A stretch of DNA of 64,000 nucleotides from positions 2,294,001-2,358,000 of the forward strand of contig OZ245724.1 of the NCBI GenBank assembly GCA_965227035.1, given 5' to 3'. The position numbers were made by a program, and so were the translations under genes. The notes under the pieces are model-generated. The model saw only the letters and a list, made by a program, of their open reading frames with translations, was not told the DNA's origin and did no database searches. Origin of the DNA: CBDDFQ01 sp965227035. Lineage in GTDB: Bacteria > Pseudomonadota > Gammaproteobacteria > Burkholderiales > Burkholderiaceae_C. This document shows positions 41,032 through 50,128 of this stretch, piece after piece. Within the stretch, counting starts at the first letter, position 1, and every line of letters begins with the position of its first letter.

Positions 41032-42429
41032 TTATTTTTTAGTCGCGTCGATGATCGCGTTGGCGGCAATGTGCCCGCCCGCGAATGCGCTGAGCAACCC
41101 GTTGCCCGAGAGATATCCCCACACGGCGTTACCCGAAACTCCGCGCGCGGCACCGCCTGCAGCGAAGAGTTTGTCGAACACGCTACCGTCTTTCTTCCTG
41201 ACGTGACATTGCGCGTCGATATCGAGTCCGCCCTGTGTGTGGAACAAAGCGCCTGTTACTTTGACTGCGTAGAAAGGCGCGTTCAATTCACGCTCGAACC
41301 GTCTGCCGAAATGATCTTTCACTTCAGGAGAAACAGTACCGAGAGTTTTGTTCAGCGCTGTGACGTCGCACTTGATGACCGATGCGAGTTCACCCGCGTC
41401 GGCGCAAGCCTTCAATGCGCCGGCAGCCTCTGCGTCGCAGAAGTCGGGGAAGGTTCGCAGCAAGTCCAGCACCGGCTGATCGAACACGTTCCATGCGACG
41501 CTGCCCGGTTGAGCGAGTACATTCACCGCCGCTTCGGAATAGCCGTGGGTTTCGTCATGAAAGCGTTCGCCGTTCGAGTTGATCTGTACCCCGCCGTCCA
41601 TGATGACCGCCCAGCTGATGAGTGCGCCCTGCGGAGTCGCCCACGATCCGTGACCCTGGTAACCACCCAGATCGGCGAGCGATGCGTTCAGCTCGCGCCC
41701 CCATGCAATGGCAGATCCGTCGTTGCCTTCGTGCCCCGCAAAAATCGCGTCGCGCATTTCGGGCAGCAGTTCCTTGACCATGGCCGAATTGCCGCCGAAG
41801 CCGTTGCAGGCAAGGACGAGATATTCGCAAGCGACATGCTCCATGCTGCCGTCGGGACGCTCGTATCCGACGCCAAGAACCTTGTCGTCATCGGTGAGCC
41901 AAAGCTCGCGGACCAACGCTTGCGTCACCAACATCGCACCGCTCTCGTTGGCAGCACGCTCCAGATGCGTCATCAGTCCGACGCCTGTTTTCTCGCGTAC
42001 CGCATGCATCCGGCGAACCGAATGGCCGGGATATAAAAATCCGTCGAGCACATGAAACTCGATGCCGTGTTTCGTTTGCAGGTTATCGATGGCCGGTGCG
42101 ACAGCCTCGGCGTACGCACGCACCAGATGCGGCGCTGCGGTGCCTTGGGTCTTGCCCATGATGTCCGAGGCGAACAGCTCGACACCATCGTCTATGCCCA
42201 AGGACTTTTGAATCCTGGTGGCAGCAGCCGGAATGAATCCCGACGACAGCGCAGTCGACCCGCTAGGCGACGCATCGCGTTCCAGCACGACACAATCGAT
42301 ATCCGCATCGCGCAGGGTGATTGCAGCGATCAGGCCGGCCGCGCCACCGCCCACAATGACCGCGGGAACTTCGAGTTCTGCCTGCATGCCTGGCGCACGC
42401 ACGATGACCGGCTTTGTCGACGATGCCAT
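41032..42429 (-). CDS. FAD-dependent oxidoreductase, fumarate reductase/3-ketosteroid dehydrogenase type
   Basis: A 465-residue flavoprotein of the FAD_binding_2 family. The dinucleotide motif VIVGGGAAGL is at residues 24-33, with ERDASPSGSTALSSGFIPAA as the second FAD contact. The C-terminal LFHTQGGLDIDAQCHV and LFAAGGAARGVSG complete the fold. Relatives reduce or introduce C=C bonds next to a carbonyl or carboxylate (fumarate, urocanate, ketosteroids). Within the operon, spaced 4 and 14 nt from its neighbours, it probably desaturates or saturates the pathway acid. No heme or signal is present, so it is cytoplasmic. Confidence 0.88.
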   Translation of the reverse strand: MASSTKPVIVRAPGMQAELEVPAVIVGGGAAGLIAAITLRDADIDCVVLERDASPSGSTALSSGFIPAAATRIQKSLGIDDGVELFASDIMGKTQGTAAPHLVRAYAEAVAPAIDNLQTKHGIEFHVLDGFLYPGHSVRRMHAVREKTGVGLMTHLERAANESGAMLVTQALVRELWLTDDDKVLGVGYERPDGSMEHVACEYLVLACNGFGGNSAMVKELLPEMRDAIFAGHEGNDGSAIAWGRELNASLADLGGYQGHGSWATPQGALISWAVIMDGGVQINSNGERFHDETHGYSEAAVNVLAQPGSVAWNVFDQPVLDLLRTFPDFCDAEAAGALKACADAGELASVIKCDVTALNKTLGTVSPEVKDHFGRRFERELNAPFYAVKVTGALFHTQGGLDIDAQCHVRKKDGSVFDKLFAAGGAARGVSGNAVWGYLSGNGLLSAFAGGHIAANAIIDATKK

Positions 42430-42433
42430 CGGT

Positions 42434-43045
42434 TCAGGCTGCGTTGAGCTGCGCTATGAGCTCGTCGCAGGTGAGCACGTTGGCAACGTTACGCATGTCG
42501 GCGATCGATCCTGCGTGCACCTCGTCGCGGAACGCAGCGCATCCATCTTCGAGCACGAAGGTGTGGTACTCACGCATGTGCGCATCACGAACCGTACTTG
42601 CCACACCGCCGTTGGTCACGATGCCGCAAACCACGACCGTGTCGATGTTCGCGTGGCTCAACACCCAGTCGAGCTGCGTATTGAAGAATGCGGAGTAGGC
42701 AACTTTGCAGACGTTCACATCGACGAGCGGAACCAGAGAATCGACATTGGCTTGACCCCGACTGCCGGGCGCGAAATCGCCCTTGGTCAAGTAAGGGCGC
42801 AACGCGAGCAGATGCGGCGCGATCATCGGTTCGCCCTTCGCGTCCGGCCACAAGGTGAACAGACTCGCCGCGACCATGCCGCCCTTGGCCTTCAGCGCCT
42901 TCGCGACCTTTGCGATCTTCTCGGGCAAGGCAGCGGCTTTGGCGCTCTTGTCGCCGCCGCGCGCATAAGCACCGTCGGGCGCGATGAAGTCGTTCTGCAG
43001 ATCGATGATGACCAGCGCAGTGGTCGCGGGGTTTATTTTGTTCAT
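42434..43045 (-). CDS. Isochorismatase-fold hydrolase lacking the nucleophilic cysteine
   Basis: A 203-residue isochorismatase-superfamily protein. Asp15 (IIDLQNDF) and Lys114 (CKVAYSAFFNT) of the usual triad are present. The position that holds the nucleophilic Cys in amidases (GxxTxxC) is Gly147 in GIVTNGGVAST. As I recall, isochorismatases such as PhzD and EntB also have Gly here and act without a covalent intermediate. It may therefore be a non-amidase hydrolase. Cys140 lies seven residues upstream and is not equivalent. It is spaced 24 nt from hyuA and 4 nt from the flavoprotein gene. Confidence 0.87.
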   Translation of the reverse strand: MNKINPATTALVIIDLQNDFIAPDGAYARGGDKSAKAAALPEKIAKVAKALKAKGGMVAASLFTLWPDAKGEPMIAPHLLALRPYLTKGDFAPGSRGQANVDSLVPLVDVNVCKVAYSAFFNTQLDWVLSHANIDTVVVCGIVTNGGVASTVRDAHMREYHTFVLEDGCAAFRDEVHAGSIADMRNVANVLTCDELIAQLNAA

Positions 43046-43069
43046 GATGTCTTGTTCACGGTACCTTGT

Positions 43070-45151
43070 TCACGACGCGGTGATGAGCAGGTTGCCGAGC
43101 GGGTCGACCGTCGCGGTGAAGCCGGGTTCCAGCCACACCGTGGTGTCGGGTTGCTCGAGAATTGCGGGGCCCACGATCTTGTGGCCGATAGGCAGCGGCA
43201 GTCGTGCAAAACGTTTCGCATCCCACCATTGGCCAGCGTGGAAAACTCGCTGGATACCCACCGACTCGGTCGAGCCTTCGCCCTCGGGAGCGAGCACCGC
43301 GAGATCGAACTTGGGACGAACACCGATGCGCGCGTAACGCAGGTTCATGACGCGAATCGGGATGCCGGAAAGCACACGGCCGAACGACGCGAAGTAAGCG
43401 GCTTCGAAGGCAGCTTTCAGGCCCTCGGCGTCGATCTTGTCGCGCGCAACGGGCACCGCTACGGTATGCGTCTGCCCTGCGTACAGCATGTCGAACTCGA
43501 CGACTTCCTTGACTTCCGCAAAGCGCACGCCAGCGGAGTCGAGGCGCTCCTGGCACTGCACCCCGAGTTGCTCGACTCGCGAACGAACCTGGTTCATGTC
43601 GAGTTCGTTCAAGCCGCGATTCAAGGTTTGCACCGAGTCGTGGCGCATGTCGGCCATCACGCAACCGAGCGCGGATGTGACGCCGGGGTAACGCGGCACG
43701 ATGCCGGTCGTCACACCGACTTCACGCATCATTGCGCACACGTGCAGTGCACCCCCGCCGCCGAAAGGCATGTAAGCGAACTGGCGCGGGTCGTGACCCT
43801 TCTCGATGGACACGACGCGAATCGCGCCGGCCATGCGTGCGTTCGCCACGGTAAGGATGGCTTCTGCCGCAGCCATGACATCCAGTCCCAATGGCTTGGC
43901 GACATGCTCTTCGATAGCCGCGCGGGATTTCTCTGCGTCCATTGCTGCGAGCAATCCGCCGCCGAGCGGGCGATCTGCTGCGATGCGATTGAGCAGCACG
44001 TTGGCATCGGTCACCGTCGGGCGGGTATTGCCGCGACCGTAACAAGCCGGGCCAGGAATGCTGCCTGCAGATTCAGGGCCGACCTGCAGCATGCCGCTCG
44101 CATCGACCGATGCGATCGAGCCGCCACCGGCACCGATGGTTTCGATCTGGATCATGGGTGAACGAACCACCATGCCGAACTCGATCGATGTTTGAGCCGC
44201 AAGTGCCGCTTCGCCCTTCGCGACCAGGGACACATCGAAGGATGTGCCGCCCATATCGCCGGTGATCGCGTTCGGGTAACCCGCAGCGCGCGCAATAGCA
44301 GCACATGCGATCACGCCTGCGGCCGGGCCGGACAGCGCAGTCCGCACCGGCACATCGCATGCCGTGGTGCGCGACATCACGCCGCCGTTGCTTTGCACGA
44401 TCAGCAGTTCTCCGCCGAAGCCTTGTGTGCGCAGATCGCCTTCGAGGCGCGTAAGGTAGCTGCCGACAACCGGCTGCAAAGCAGCATTCAGCGTGGAAGT
44501 GGAGCAGCGTTCGAATTCGCGAATCTCCGGGAGCACTTCGCTTGCAGCCGTGACGTATGAGTTGGGCCAGACCTCGCGAACCGCAGCGACGGCTGCCTGT
44601 TCGTTGGTGGGGTTGGCGTACGTGTTGATGAAGAAAACGCAGACCGCTTCGCAACCGGCGTCGATCAGCGATTTCGCTGCGGCGCGAACCTGATCTAGAT
44701 CGACTTGCGTGTGCACCGTGCCATCGGCCAGCACCCGCTCGTCGACCTCGCGGCGCAGCTCGCGTGGAACGATAGGCTCGAAGCTGCCGCGCAGACCCCA
44801 GGTTTGCGGACGATCGCGTCGGCGCATCTCGAGCACGTCACGGAATCCGCGCGTGGTGATGATCCCGGTGCGTGCGACCTTGCGTTCGAGCAATGCATTA
44901 GTGCCGACCGTCGTGCCATGCACGATGGTCGAAATAGCGGTTGCGGTCGCCTCTTTGCTGGCGCCGGCGGCCTCACCTACTTTGGCAATGCCGTTCATGA
45001 AACCACGCGATTCTTCACCGCGAGTCGATGGCACTTTGACGATGCTGGCCTTGCCGCTTGCTTCGTCGAGCACGAACAAGTCGGTGAACGTGCCGCCGAC
45101 ATCGACGCCTATGACCAGACTACCCTTGGATTCACTCTTCACCGCGCTCAT
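43070..45151 (-). CDS. hyuA: Hydantoinase/oxoprolinase subunit A (HyuA family)
   Basis: A 693-residue ATP-binding subunit of the ATP-dependent hydantoinase / 5-oxoprolinase / acetone carboxylase family. ASKHA-type phosphate motifs are VIGVDVGGTFTDLFVLD at the N-terminus and AITGDMGGTSFDVSLV near residue 293. The C-terminal region ends with an EQPDTTVWLEPG-like strand. With HyuB it would phosphorylate and open a cyclic amide, or carboxylate a ketone, at the cost of ATP. Its ATG overlaps the hyuB stop by 4 nt. The substrate cannot be deduced. Confidence 0.93.
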   Translation of the reverse strand: MSAVKSESKGSLVIGVDVGGTFTDLFVLDEASGKASIVKVPSTRGEESRGFMNGIAKVGEAAGASKEATATAISTIVHGTTVGTNALLERKVARTGIITTRGFRDVLEMRRRDRPQTWGLRGSFEPIVPRELRREVDERVLADGTVHTQVDLDQVRAAAKSLIDAGCEAVCVFFINTYANPTNEQAAVAAVREVWPNSYVTAASEVLPEIREFERCSTSTLNAALQPVVGSYLTRLEGDLRTQGFGGELLIVQSNGGVMSRTTACDVPVRTALSGPAAGVIACAAIARAAGYPNAITGDMGGTSFDVSLVAKGEAALAAQTSIEFGMVVRSPMIQIETIGAGGGSIASVDASGMLQVGPESAGSIPGPACYGRGNTRPTVTDANVLLNRIAADRPLGGGLLAAMDAEKSRAAIEEHVAKPLGLDVMAAAEAILTVANARMAGAIRVVSIEKGHDPRQFAYMPFGGGGALHVCAMMREVGVTTGIVPRYPGVTSALGCVMADMRHDSVQTLNRGLNELDMNQVRSRVEQLGVQCQERLDSAGVRFAEVKEVVEFDMLYAGQTHTVAVPVARDKIDAEGLKAAFEAAYFASFGRVLSGIPIRVMNLRYARIGVRPKFDLAVLAPEGEGSTESVGIQRVFHAGQWWDAKRFARLPLPIGHKIVGPAILEQPDTTVWLEPGFTATVDPLGNLLITAS

Positions 45152-46851
45152 GCTGCTTTTCCTGAAACATTTCCCGAGACATTACCTGCCACGTAACCCA
45201 TTGCCGCGTCGCGTTGACGCAAGGTCACGCTGCGTGCATTCGCATCGCCCCATCCGCCGCCGCCGGGCGTTTGAAGTCGAACACGTTCGCCCTTCTTGAG
45301 CTTGATGCCGATCATCTTGGAAGCCATGGGTGGCTCGCGCCACACGCCTGCGTTCTCGTAGCTGAAGACGTTCAACGCACCTTCGGTTCCGCCGGCAATA
45401 CCCTTGGGCGCTGAGCGTCCACGTTCACCGAAGATGAACACATCGGCATCCTGTTCGAGCAACTCGATTTCGTAAATTGCACCGAGTCCGCCGCGATGCT
45501 CCCCATCGCCGCCAGAGCCTTCGCGCAAGGCCCATTGCGTGAACCGGACCGGATACGCCGCTTCGAGAATTTCGAGCGGAGGGATCGTGGCGGTAGAGAT
45601 GGGCGCGTTGCCGTGATTCAAGCCATCACCGGCGGAGTGGCCGCCATGACCGCCACCGAAGAAGCTGAACATTACCCAGCGCTGTCCCTTGCGGGCAGCA
45701 TCGGTGCGATGCCCCGCGATCGAGAGTGCATTGATCGTGCCGTAAGCCTGTGCCACGGCGCGTTTCGGATCGGCCTTCGCCGCCGCACTAAAAATTACGT
45801 CGATCATCCGCAGAATGGTTTCGGTGTATCCACCGACAGGGCGCGGACGCTCCGCCGAGATGACCAAACCATCGGGCAAAACGAACTCCACTGCATCGAG
45901 CACGCCAGCGTTCGCCGGAACGTCGGGGAACAGATGCTTGAGCGCCACGTAGCAGGCCGCAATTGCAGTAGCCCGCGAGATGTTCACTGGGCCGGCACAT
46001 GCGGGCGCCGTGCGAGAAAAATCGAGTGTGAGCTTGTCACCCGCGATGGACATGTCGAGCGCGATCGTGAGCGGCTCGTCTTTCACGCCATCGTTGTCCA
46101 GAATATCTTCGAACGAATATTTGCCGTCGGGGAGTTCGGCAATATGCGATTTCATGAGCTTGACCGCGCGGGTGCGCAACTCGCTCATGCCTTGCAGCAC
46201 GATCTCGTCGCTGTACTCGTCGAGCAATCCGCCCAGACGACGCACGCCGAGTTCAAGCGCCGCGAGTTGTCCGTTCAGATCGCCCCAGAGGCTGTCCGGC
46301 AGGCGCGTGTTGGCGCGAAGAATCGCGAGCACATCTTCCTCGATGACGCCTGAACGCTGAATGCGCACGGGCGGGATCTGCACGGCTTCCTGCCAGCATT
46401 CGGTAGCTGCGGGGTTGTAGTTGCCGGGCACTGCGCCGCCCACGTCATGCCAGTGCGCAGCCGATGCGAGGTAGCAAAACAGCTTGCCGTTGCGAAAGAA
46501 CGGACGAACCAGCTTGAAATCGTTCGCGTGAGTTCCGCCTTCGTAGGGGTCGTTGAACAGCCACGTGTCGCCGTCCTTCATGCCACCGCGGGTCGACGCC
46601 GCATTGGCCGCAGCGCGCACCGCGAAGGCCATCGCGCCGACAAAAATCGGCAGGCCGGATTTACCCTGCACCAGCGTATCGCCGCTCTGTCCGTCGTAAA
46701 TGCCGTGGCAGGCGTCATGCGCCTCCGCGATGATCGGATTGAACGCGCTGCGGTAAAGCGTCGCGTCCATTTCGTCGGCGACCTGCTCGAGTCGTCCCTT
46801 GAGGACGGCGAGCGTGACCGGGTCTAGTTGTTTGGAACTTGTTTGTGTCAT
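45148..46851 (-). CDS. hyuB: Hydantoinase/oxoprolinase subunit B (HyuB family)
   Basis: A 567-residue catalytic partner of HyuA. The family start LDPVTLAVLKGRLEQVADEMD follows directly on ATG 46851, so the longer open frame to 47241 is rejected. Typical segments are DGDTWLFNDPYEGGTHANDF, the acid-rich AAHWHDVGGAVPGNYN and the C-terminal GERVRLQTPGGGGWGD. It overlaps the aconitase-like small-subunit gene by 4 nt upstream and hyuA by 4 nt downstream, which guarantees co-translation. Confidence 0.93.
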   Translation of the reverse strand: MTQTSSKQLDPVTLAVLKGRLEQVADEMDATLYRSAFNPIIAEAHDACHGIYDGQSGDTLVQGKSGLPIFVGAMAFAVRAAANAASTRGGMKDGDTWLFNDPYEGGTHANDFKLVRPFFRNGKLFCYLASAAHWHDVGGAVPGNYNPAATECWQEAVQIPPVRIQRSGVIEEDVLAILRANTRLPDSLWGDLNGQLAALELGVRRLGGLLDEYSDEIVLQGMSELRTRAVKLMKSHIAELPDGKYSFEDILDNDGVKDEPLTIALDMSIAGDKLTLDFSRTAPACAGPVNISRATAIAACYVALKHLFPDVPANAGVLDAVEFVLPDGLVISAERPRPVGGYTETILRMIDVIFSAAAKADPKRAVAQAYGTINALSIAGHRTDAARKGQRWVMFSFFGGGHGGHSAGDGLNHGNAPISTATIPPLEILEAAYPVRFTQWALREGSGGDGEHRGGLGAIYEIELLEQDADVFIFGERGRSAPKGIAGGTEGALNVFSYENAGVWREPPMASKMIGIKLKKGERVRLQTPGGGGWGDANARSVTLRQRDAAMGYVAGNVSGNVSGKAA

Positions 46852-47339
46852 AGGGAACTCGTTGTGCTCATGCGTTTCTTGAGCGTGTTCATCAACCCGC
46901 CGGCTTGCGCCATGTCGAGCAAAAATTGGGGAATGGGTTCGCACACATACTTCTTGCCCGATGCAGAAGTCACGACCAGAGTTTTGAGATCGAGATCGAT
47001 CTGCTCCTTGTCTTCTATCTCGCCGATATCGGCGCAGGTCAGAAGCAGCAGGCCCAGATTGAACGCGTTGCGAAAAAAGAGACCGCTGTACGACGGTGAA
47101 ATCACTGCGGCAACGCCCAAGTGTTCGAGCGCGGCAGCCGCCTGCTCGCGCGACGATCCGATGCCGAAGCCGGGTCCCCCGACCACGACATCGCCGCGCT
47201 CGACTTGCGCCGCGAACTCCGGCCGGATCGATTCGAGGCAATGTGCGGCAATGACATCGATGCCCTGCTTCATGTAGGCACCCGGAGCCAGCGCATCGGT
47301 ATCGATGTCGGAGCCGAATTTCCAGACGCGATGTGTCAT
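46848..47339 (-). CDS. Aconitase-family hydratase, small subunit (LeuD/DmdB-like)
   Basis: A 163-residue swivel-domain subunit of the short, archaeal-type length; leucine-biosynthetic LeuD is about 200. The conserved GFGIGSSREQA motif is near residue 57. The specificity loop after DTD (residues 13-15) reads APGAYMKQG, where isopropylmalate isomerases have PARYLRT-like residues. Substrate choice should therefore differ from that of LeuD. ATG 47339 overlaps the large-subunit stop, and its own stop overlaps hyuB. Candidates are dimethylmaleate, citraconate or maleate hydration. Confidence 0.88.
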   Translation of the reverse strand: MTHRVWKFGSDIDTDALAPGAYMKQGIDVIAAHCLESIRPEFAAQVERGDVVVGGPGFGIGSSREQAAAALEHLGVAAVISPSYSGLFFRNAFNLGLLLLTCADIGEIEDKEQIDLDLKTLVVTSASGKKYVCEPIPQFLLDMAQAGGLMNTLKKRMSTTSSL

Positions 47340-48610
47340 GCGACCACCTCGCGAGGATCGGTCATGAAACCGCGCAACGCCGATGCAGCAACCGTGTACG
47401 GGGACGCCAAATACACCTGCGCAGTAGACGAGCCCATACGGCCCTTGAAATTGCGCGCGGTGGTGGACAGCACATTCGAGTTGTCGGGAATGCTGCCGCC
47501 GTAGCCAGCGCATGCACCGCAAGATGTGGCGAGCACGCTCGCACCCGCATCGCGCAAGGTTTGCATGTAGCCTAGCGACTCGGCCTCGTTCTGGTCCTTG
47601 ATGCTGGCGGGGGCAACGATGAGCTGCACACCACCGGCAACGCGTTGCCCCTTCAGCACGCGAGCTGCGGCTGCGAGGTCGTCGAGCTTTGCGCCGGTGC
47701 AGGCACCGATGTAAGCCACATCGACCTTGACGCCGTCAAAATCGCCAACGTCTTTGGTGTTTGCCGGGCTATGAGGTGCGGCCACCTGCGGAGACAGCAG
47801 CGCGGCATCGAACTCGTGCTTTTCGACGACCGCATCTTCATCGGTTTGCCAGCGTTCGATTTCGCATTCGTTCACACCGACTGTCTTGAGCCAGTCGCAA
47901 GTCGTTTGATCCGGGGCGACCAAGCCGGTTTGCGCGCCCAGTTCGGCGCTCATGTTCGACAAGGTCATGCGCTCCTGCATCGACAGTGCTCGCACTGCGG
48001 ATCCGCAGAACTCGACCGCCTGATAACGACCGCCGTTCATGCCGAAGCGCCCGACCATATGCAGCATCATGTCCTTGGCGGTGACGGCTTCGTGCAGCTT
48101 GCCGTTCCATTGCATCGAAATCGTCTCGGGCACTCGAACCCAGATCTCGCCGGTCACCACGACGCCGAGCATTTCGGTGCTGCCGATACCGAACATGTAA
48201 GAGCCGAAGGCTCCGCCGGTTGGCGAATGGGAATCTCCGCCAACGCAGAACATGCCGGGCTTCAAGTGCCCTTGCTGCGGCAGAACCACATGGCAGATGC
48301 CCACACTGTCGTAGACGTGAGGCAAGGCTTGATCGCGCGCCCAGTCGCGCGCGATCCGAACGATCTTGCGCGAGTCGTCGTCGGTCTCCGGCACGTAATG
48401 GTCCATGACCAGAACGATCTTCGACTTGTCCCAGATTTCTGCGCCCAACTCTTCGAGCATGGGCTTCAATCGGCGCGGGCCTGACGAGTCGTGAAACATC
48501 GCGAGGTCGACCGCGCAGTTGACGATCTCACCCACCTTCACTTGGTCTCGCCCTGCCGCGCGTGCGATCAGTTTTTGCGCGAGCGTTTGCGGAATTTTTT
48601 TGTCAGGCAT
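47336..48610 (-). CDS. Aconitase-family hydratase, large subunit (LeuC/DmdA-like)
   Basis: A 424-residue [4Fe-4S] hydro-lyase subunit, again of the shorter homoaconitase/dimethylmaleate-hydratase size class (E. coli LeuC is 466). The cluster ligands are Cys304 (GACTG), Cys364 and Cys367 (SCGACAG). The aconitase signature FCVGGDSHSPTGGAFG is at residues 121-136. Read with the small subunit and the downstream lyase, it would hydrate an unsaturated dicarboxylate to a substituted malate. It starts 4 nt after the livF stop, so it is part of the importer operon. Confidence 0.9.
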   Translation of the reverse strand: MPDKKIPQTLAQKLIARAAGRDQVKVGEIVNCAVDLAMFHDSSGPRRLKPMLEELGAEIWDKSKIVLVMDHYVPETDDDSRKIVRIARDWARDQALPHVYDSVGICHVVLPQQGHLKPGMFCVGGDSHSPTGGAFGSYMFGIGSTEMLGVVVTGEIWVRVPETISMQWNGKLHEAVTAKDMMLHMVGRFGMNGGRYQAVEFCGSAVRALSMQERMTLSNMSAELGAQTGLVAPDQTTCDWLKTVGVNECEIERWQTDEDAVVEKHEFDAALLSPQVAAPHSPANTKDVGDFDGVKVDVAYIGACTGAKLDDLAAAARVLKGQRVAGGVQLIVAPASIKDQNEAESLGYMQTLRDAGASVLATSCGACAGYGGSIPDNSNVLSTTARNFKGRMGSSTAQVYLASPYTVAASALRGFMTDPREVVA

Positions 48611-48614
48611 CGAA

Positions 48615-49325
48615 CTACATACCCAAATAAGCGCGTCGCAGGTCGTCGCTGGCCAACAGTTCCGAAGGCGATCCCTGGAACTTCACGCCACCGTTTTCGA
48701 GCACGTAAGCGCGCTTGGCAATTTCAAGCGATTGACCGACGTTCTGCTCCACGAGCAACACTGCAAGGCCATCGGAATTCAAACGCGCTATAAGCGCAAA
48801 CATTTCTTCGACCAGCAAAGGCGAGAGTCCGAGCGATGGTTCATCGAGGATCAGAAGCTTGGGCTCGGCCATGAGACCGCGTCCGATAGCGACCATCTGC
48901 TGCTCGCCACCGCTAAGCGTTCCGGCCTTTTGTTCGATGCGTTCTTTCAAACGCGGAAATGTCGCGAACACTTTTTCGATGTTCTGGGCGCGGCGCTCGC
49001 GAGCACGCGTGAACGATCCGAGTTCGAGGTTTTCGAGTACGGACAAATTCGGAAACACTCGGCGGCCTTCAGGCACCTGAATCAATCCGGCCTTCACGAC
49101 ATCGCGGTAATGCGCCCCGGTCAGATTCGCACCGTCAAAGGTGATGCTTCCGCCCCACGCTGGATAGAGTCCGCACATCGTGTTGTTGAGCGTCGATTTG
49201 CCTGCGCCGTTGCTGCCCAGCAGCGCGACGATTTCGCCTTGGCCCACGCTGATGTCGACCCCGCGCAAAACTTCGACTGCACCGTACCCGCCGCGCAGTC
49301 CCTTGATTTCAAGCAACGCGCTCAT
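48615..49325 (-). CDS. livF: Branched-chain-type ABC importer ATPase LivF
   Basis: A 236-residue ATPase of the HAAT (LivF) group. It has Walker A LGSNGAGKST, signature TLSGGEQQMVAIGRGL, Walker B LLILDEPSLGLSP and the C-terminal LLASDDLRRAYLG ending typical of LivF. It overlaps livG by 4 nt. It serves the importer whose receptor is encoded at 51990-53213. Confidence 0.93.
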   Translation of the reverse strand: MSALLEIKGLRGGYGAVEVLRGVDISVGQGEIVALLGSNGAGKSTLNNTMCGLYPAWGGSITFDGANLTGAHYRDVVKAGLIQVPEGRRVFPNLSVLENLELGSFTRARERRAQNIEKVFATFPRLKERIEQKAGTLSGGEQQMVAIGRGLMAEPKLLILDEPSLGLSPLLVEEMFALIARLNSDGLAVLLVEQNVGQSLEIAKRAYVLENGGVKFQGSPSELLASDDLRRAYLGM

Positions 49326-50128
49326 GAGGACACCTTCGCTTCTGCGTTGGATTCTGCTGCGGCTTCTGCTTTCGCCTTCGCTTCCTGCAAACGTTTTGCA
49401 GTGCCATGACCGAGATAAGCCTCGACCACTTTTTCGTTGCTGGTCACCTCGCCAGGCGAGCCTTCCGCAATGAGTTGACCTTGCGCGAGCACCCAGACAT
49501 GCGACGCCAGATTCATCACGGCTTGCATAACGTGTTCGATCATGAGCACGGTCACGCCGCCATCGGCGATGCCTCGCACCACGGGAATCATCTCGGCAAT
49601 CTCTTGCGGATTCAGACCTGCAAGCACTTCATCGAGCAGTAGCAATTTGGGTTGCGTCGCCAATGCTCGTGCGAGCTCCAGACGTTTGCGTCCTGCGACC
49701 GTCAGATCGGAAGCCGGCTTGTCCAGTTGCGGAGCAAGACCGACACGCTGGGCAATAGCCTCGGCGGCCTCGAGCGCCAAGCGACGATTGCCCTGATGCA
49801 GATGCGCACCGACAGCGATGTTCTCGCGAACGGTTTGTGCTGCGAAAGGCTGCACGATCTGGAACGTGCGCGTCATACCCAGGTGCGCGTTCAAATGCGG
49901 CGCGCGACCTGTGATGTCGGTGCCGTTGAAATGAACCGCTCCGCTATCGGGCTTCAGGAAGCCGGACATCAGCGCGAACAGCGTGGTCTTGCCGGCTCCG
50001 TTCGGTCCGATCAAGGCGGTGAGCGTGTTCGGTTGAACTTCGAGGCTCACGTTCTGAACCGCCTTCAAACCGCCGAACGATTTGGAAACGCCCTCGATGC
50101 GGAGCAACGACTGTTGTGCATTCGTCAT
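49322..50128 (-). CDS. livG: Branched-chain-type ABC importer ATPase LivG
   Basis: A 268-residue ATPase of the LivG group with Walker A GPNGAGKTT, the LivG-specific GITGRAPH-like segment and ARTFQIVQPF Q-loop, then LLLLDEVLAGLNPQE as Walker B. An Ala/Glu/Lys-rich tail of about 25 residues (AKAEAAAESNAEAK) is unusual and may be a coiled extension. The start is ATG 50128 with AGGAAAT upstream; the longer frame to 50320 is out. It overlaps livM and livF by 4 nt each. Confidence 0.92.
   Translation of the reverse strand: MTNAQQSLLRIEGVSKSFGGLKAVQNVSLEVQPNTLTALIGPNGAGKTTLFALMSGFLKPDSGAVHFNGTDITGRAPHLNAHLGMTRTFQIVQPFAAQTVRENIAVGAHLHQGNRRLALEAAEAIAQRVGLAPQLDKPASDLTVAGRKRLELARALATQPKLLLLDEVLAGLNPQEIAEMIPVVRGIADGGVTVLMIEHVMQAVMNLASHVWVLAQGQLIAEGSPGEVTSNEKVVEAYLGHGTAKRLQEAKAKAEAAAESNAEAKVSS

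Noticed and set aside
42434..43045. Calling the isochorismatase-fold protein an N-carbamoyl amidase on the strength of its HyuAB neighbours
   Set aside because: The nucleophilic cysteine is replaced by Gly147.
42218..44161. 647-codon plus-strand open frame opposite hyuA and its downstream genes
   Set aside because: It crosses three genuine minus-strand genes and is Arg/His-rich, without motifs or a ribosome site.
46848..48610. Calling the hydratase pair leuCD of leucine biosynthesis
   Set aside because: Subunit sizes, the altered loop and the catabolic operon context do not fit; no other leu genes are nearby.
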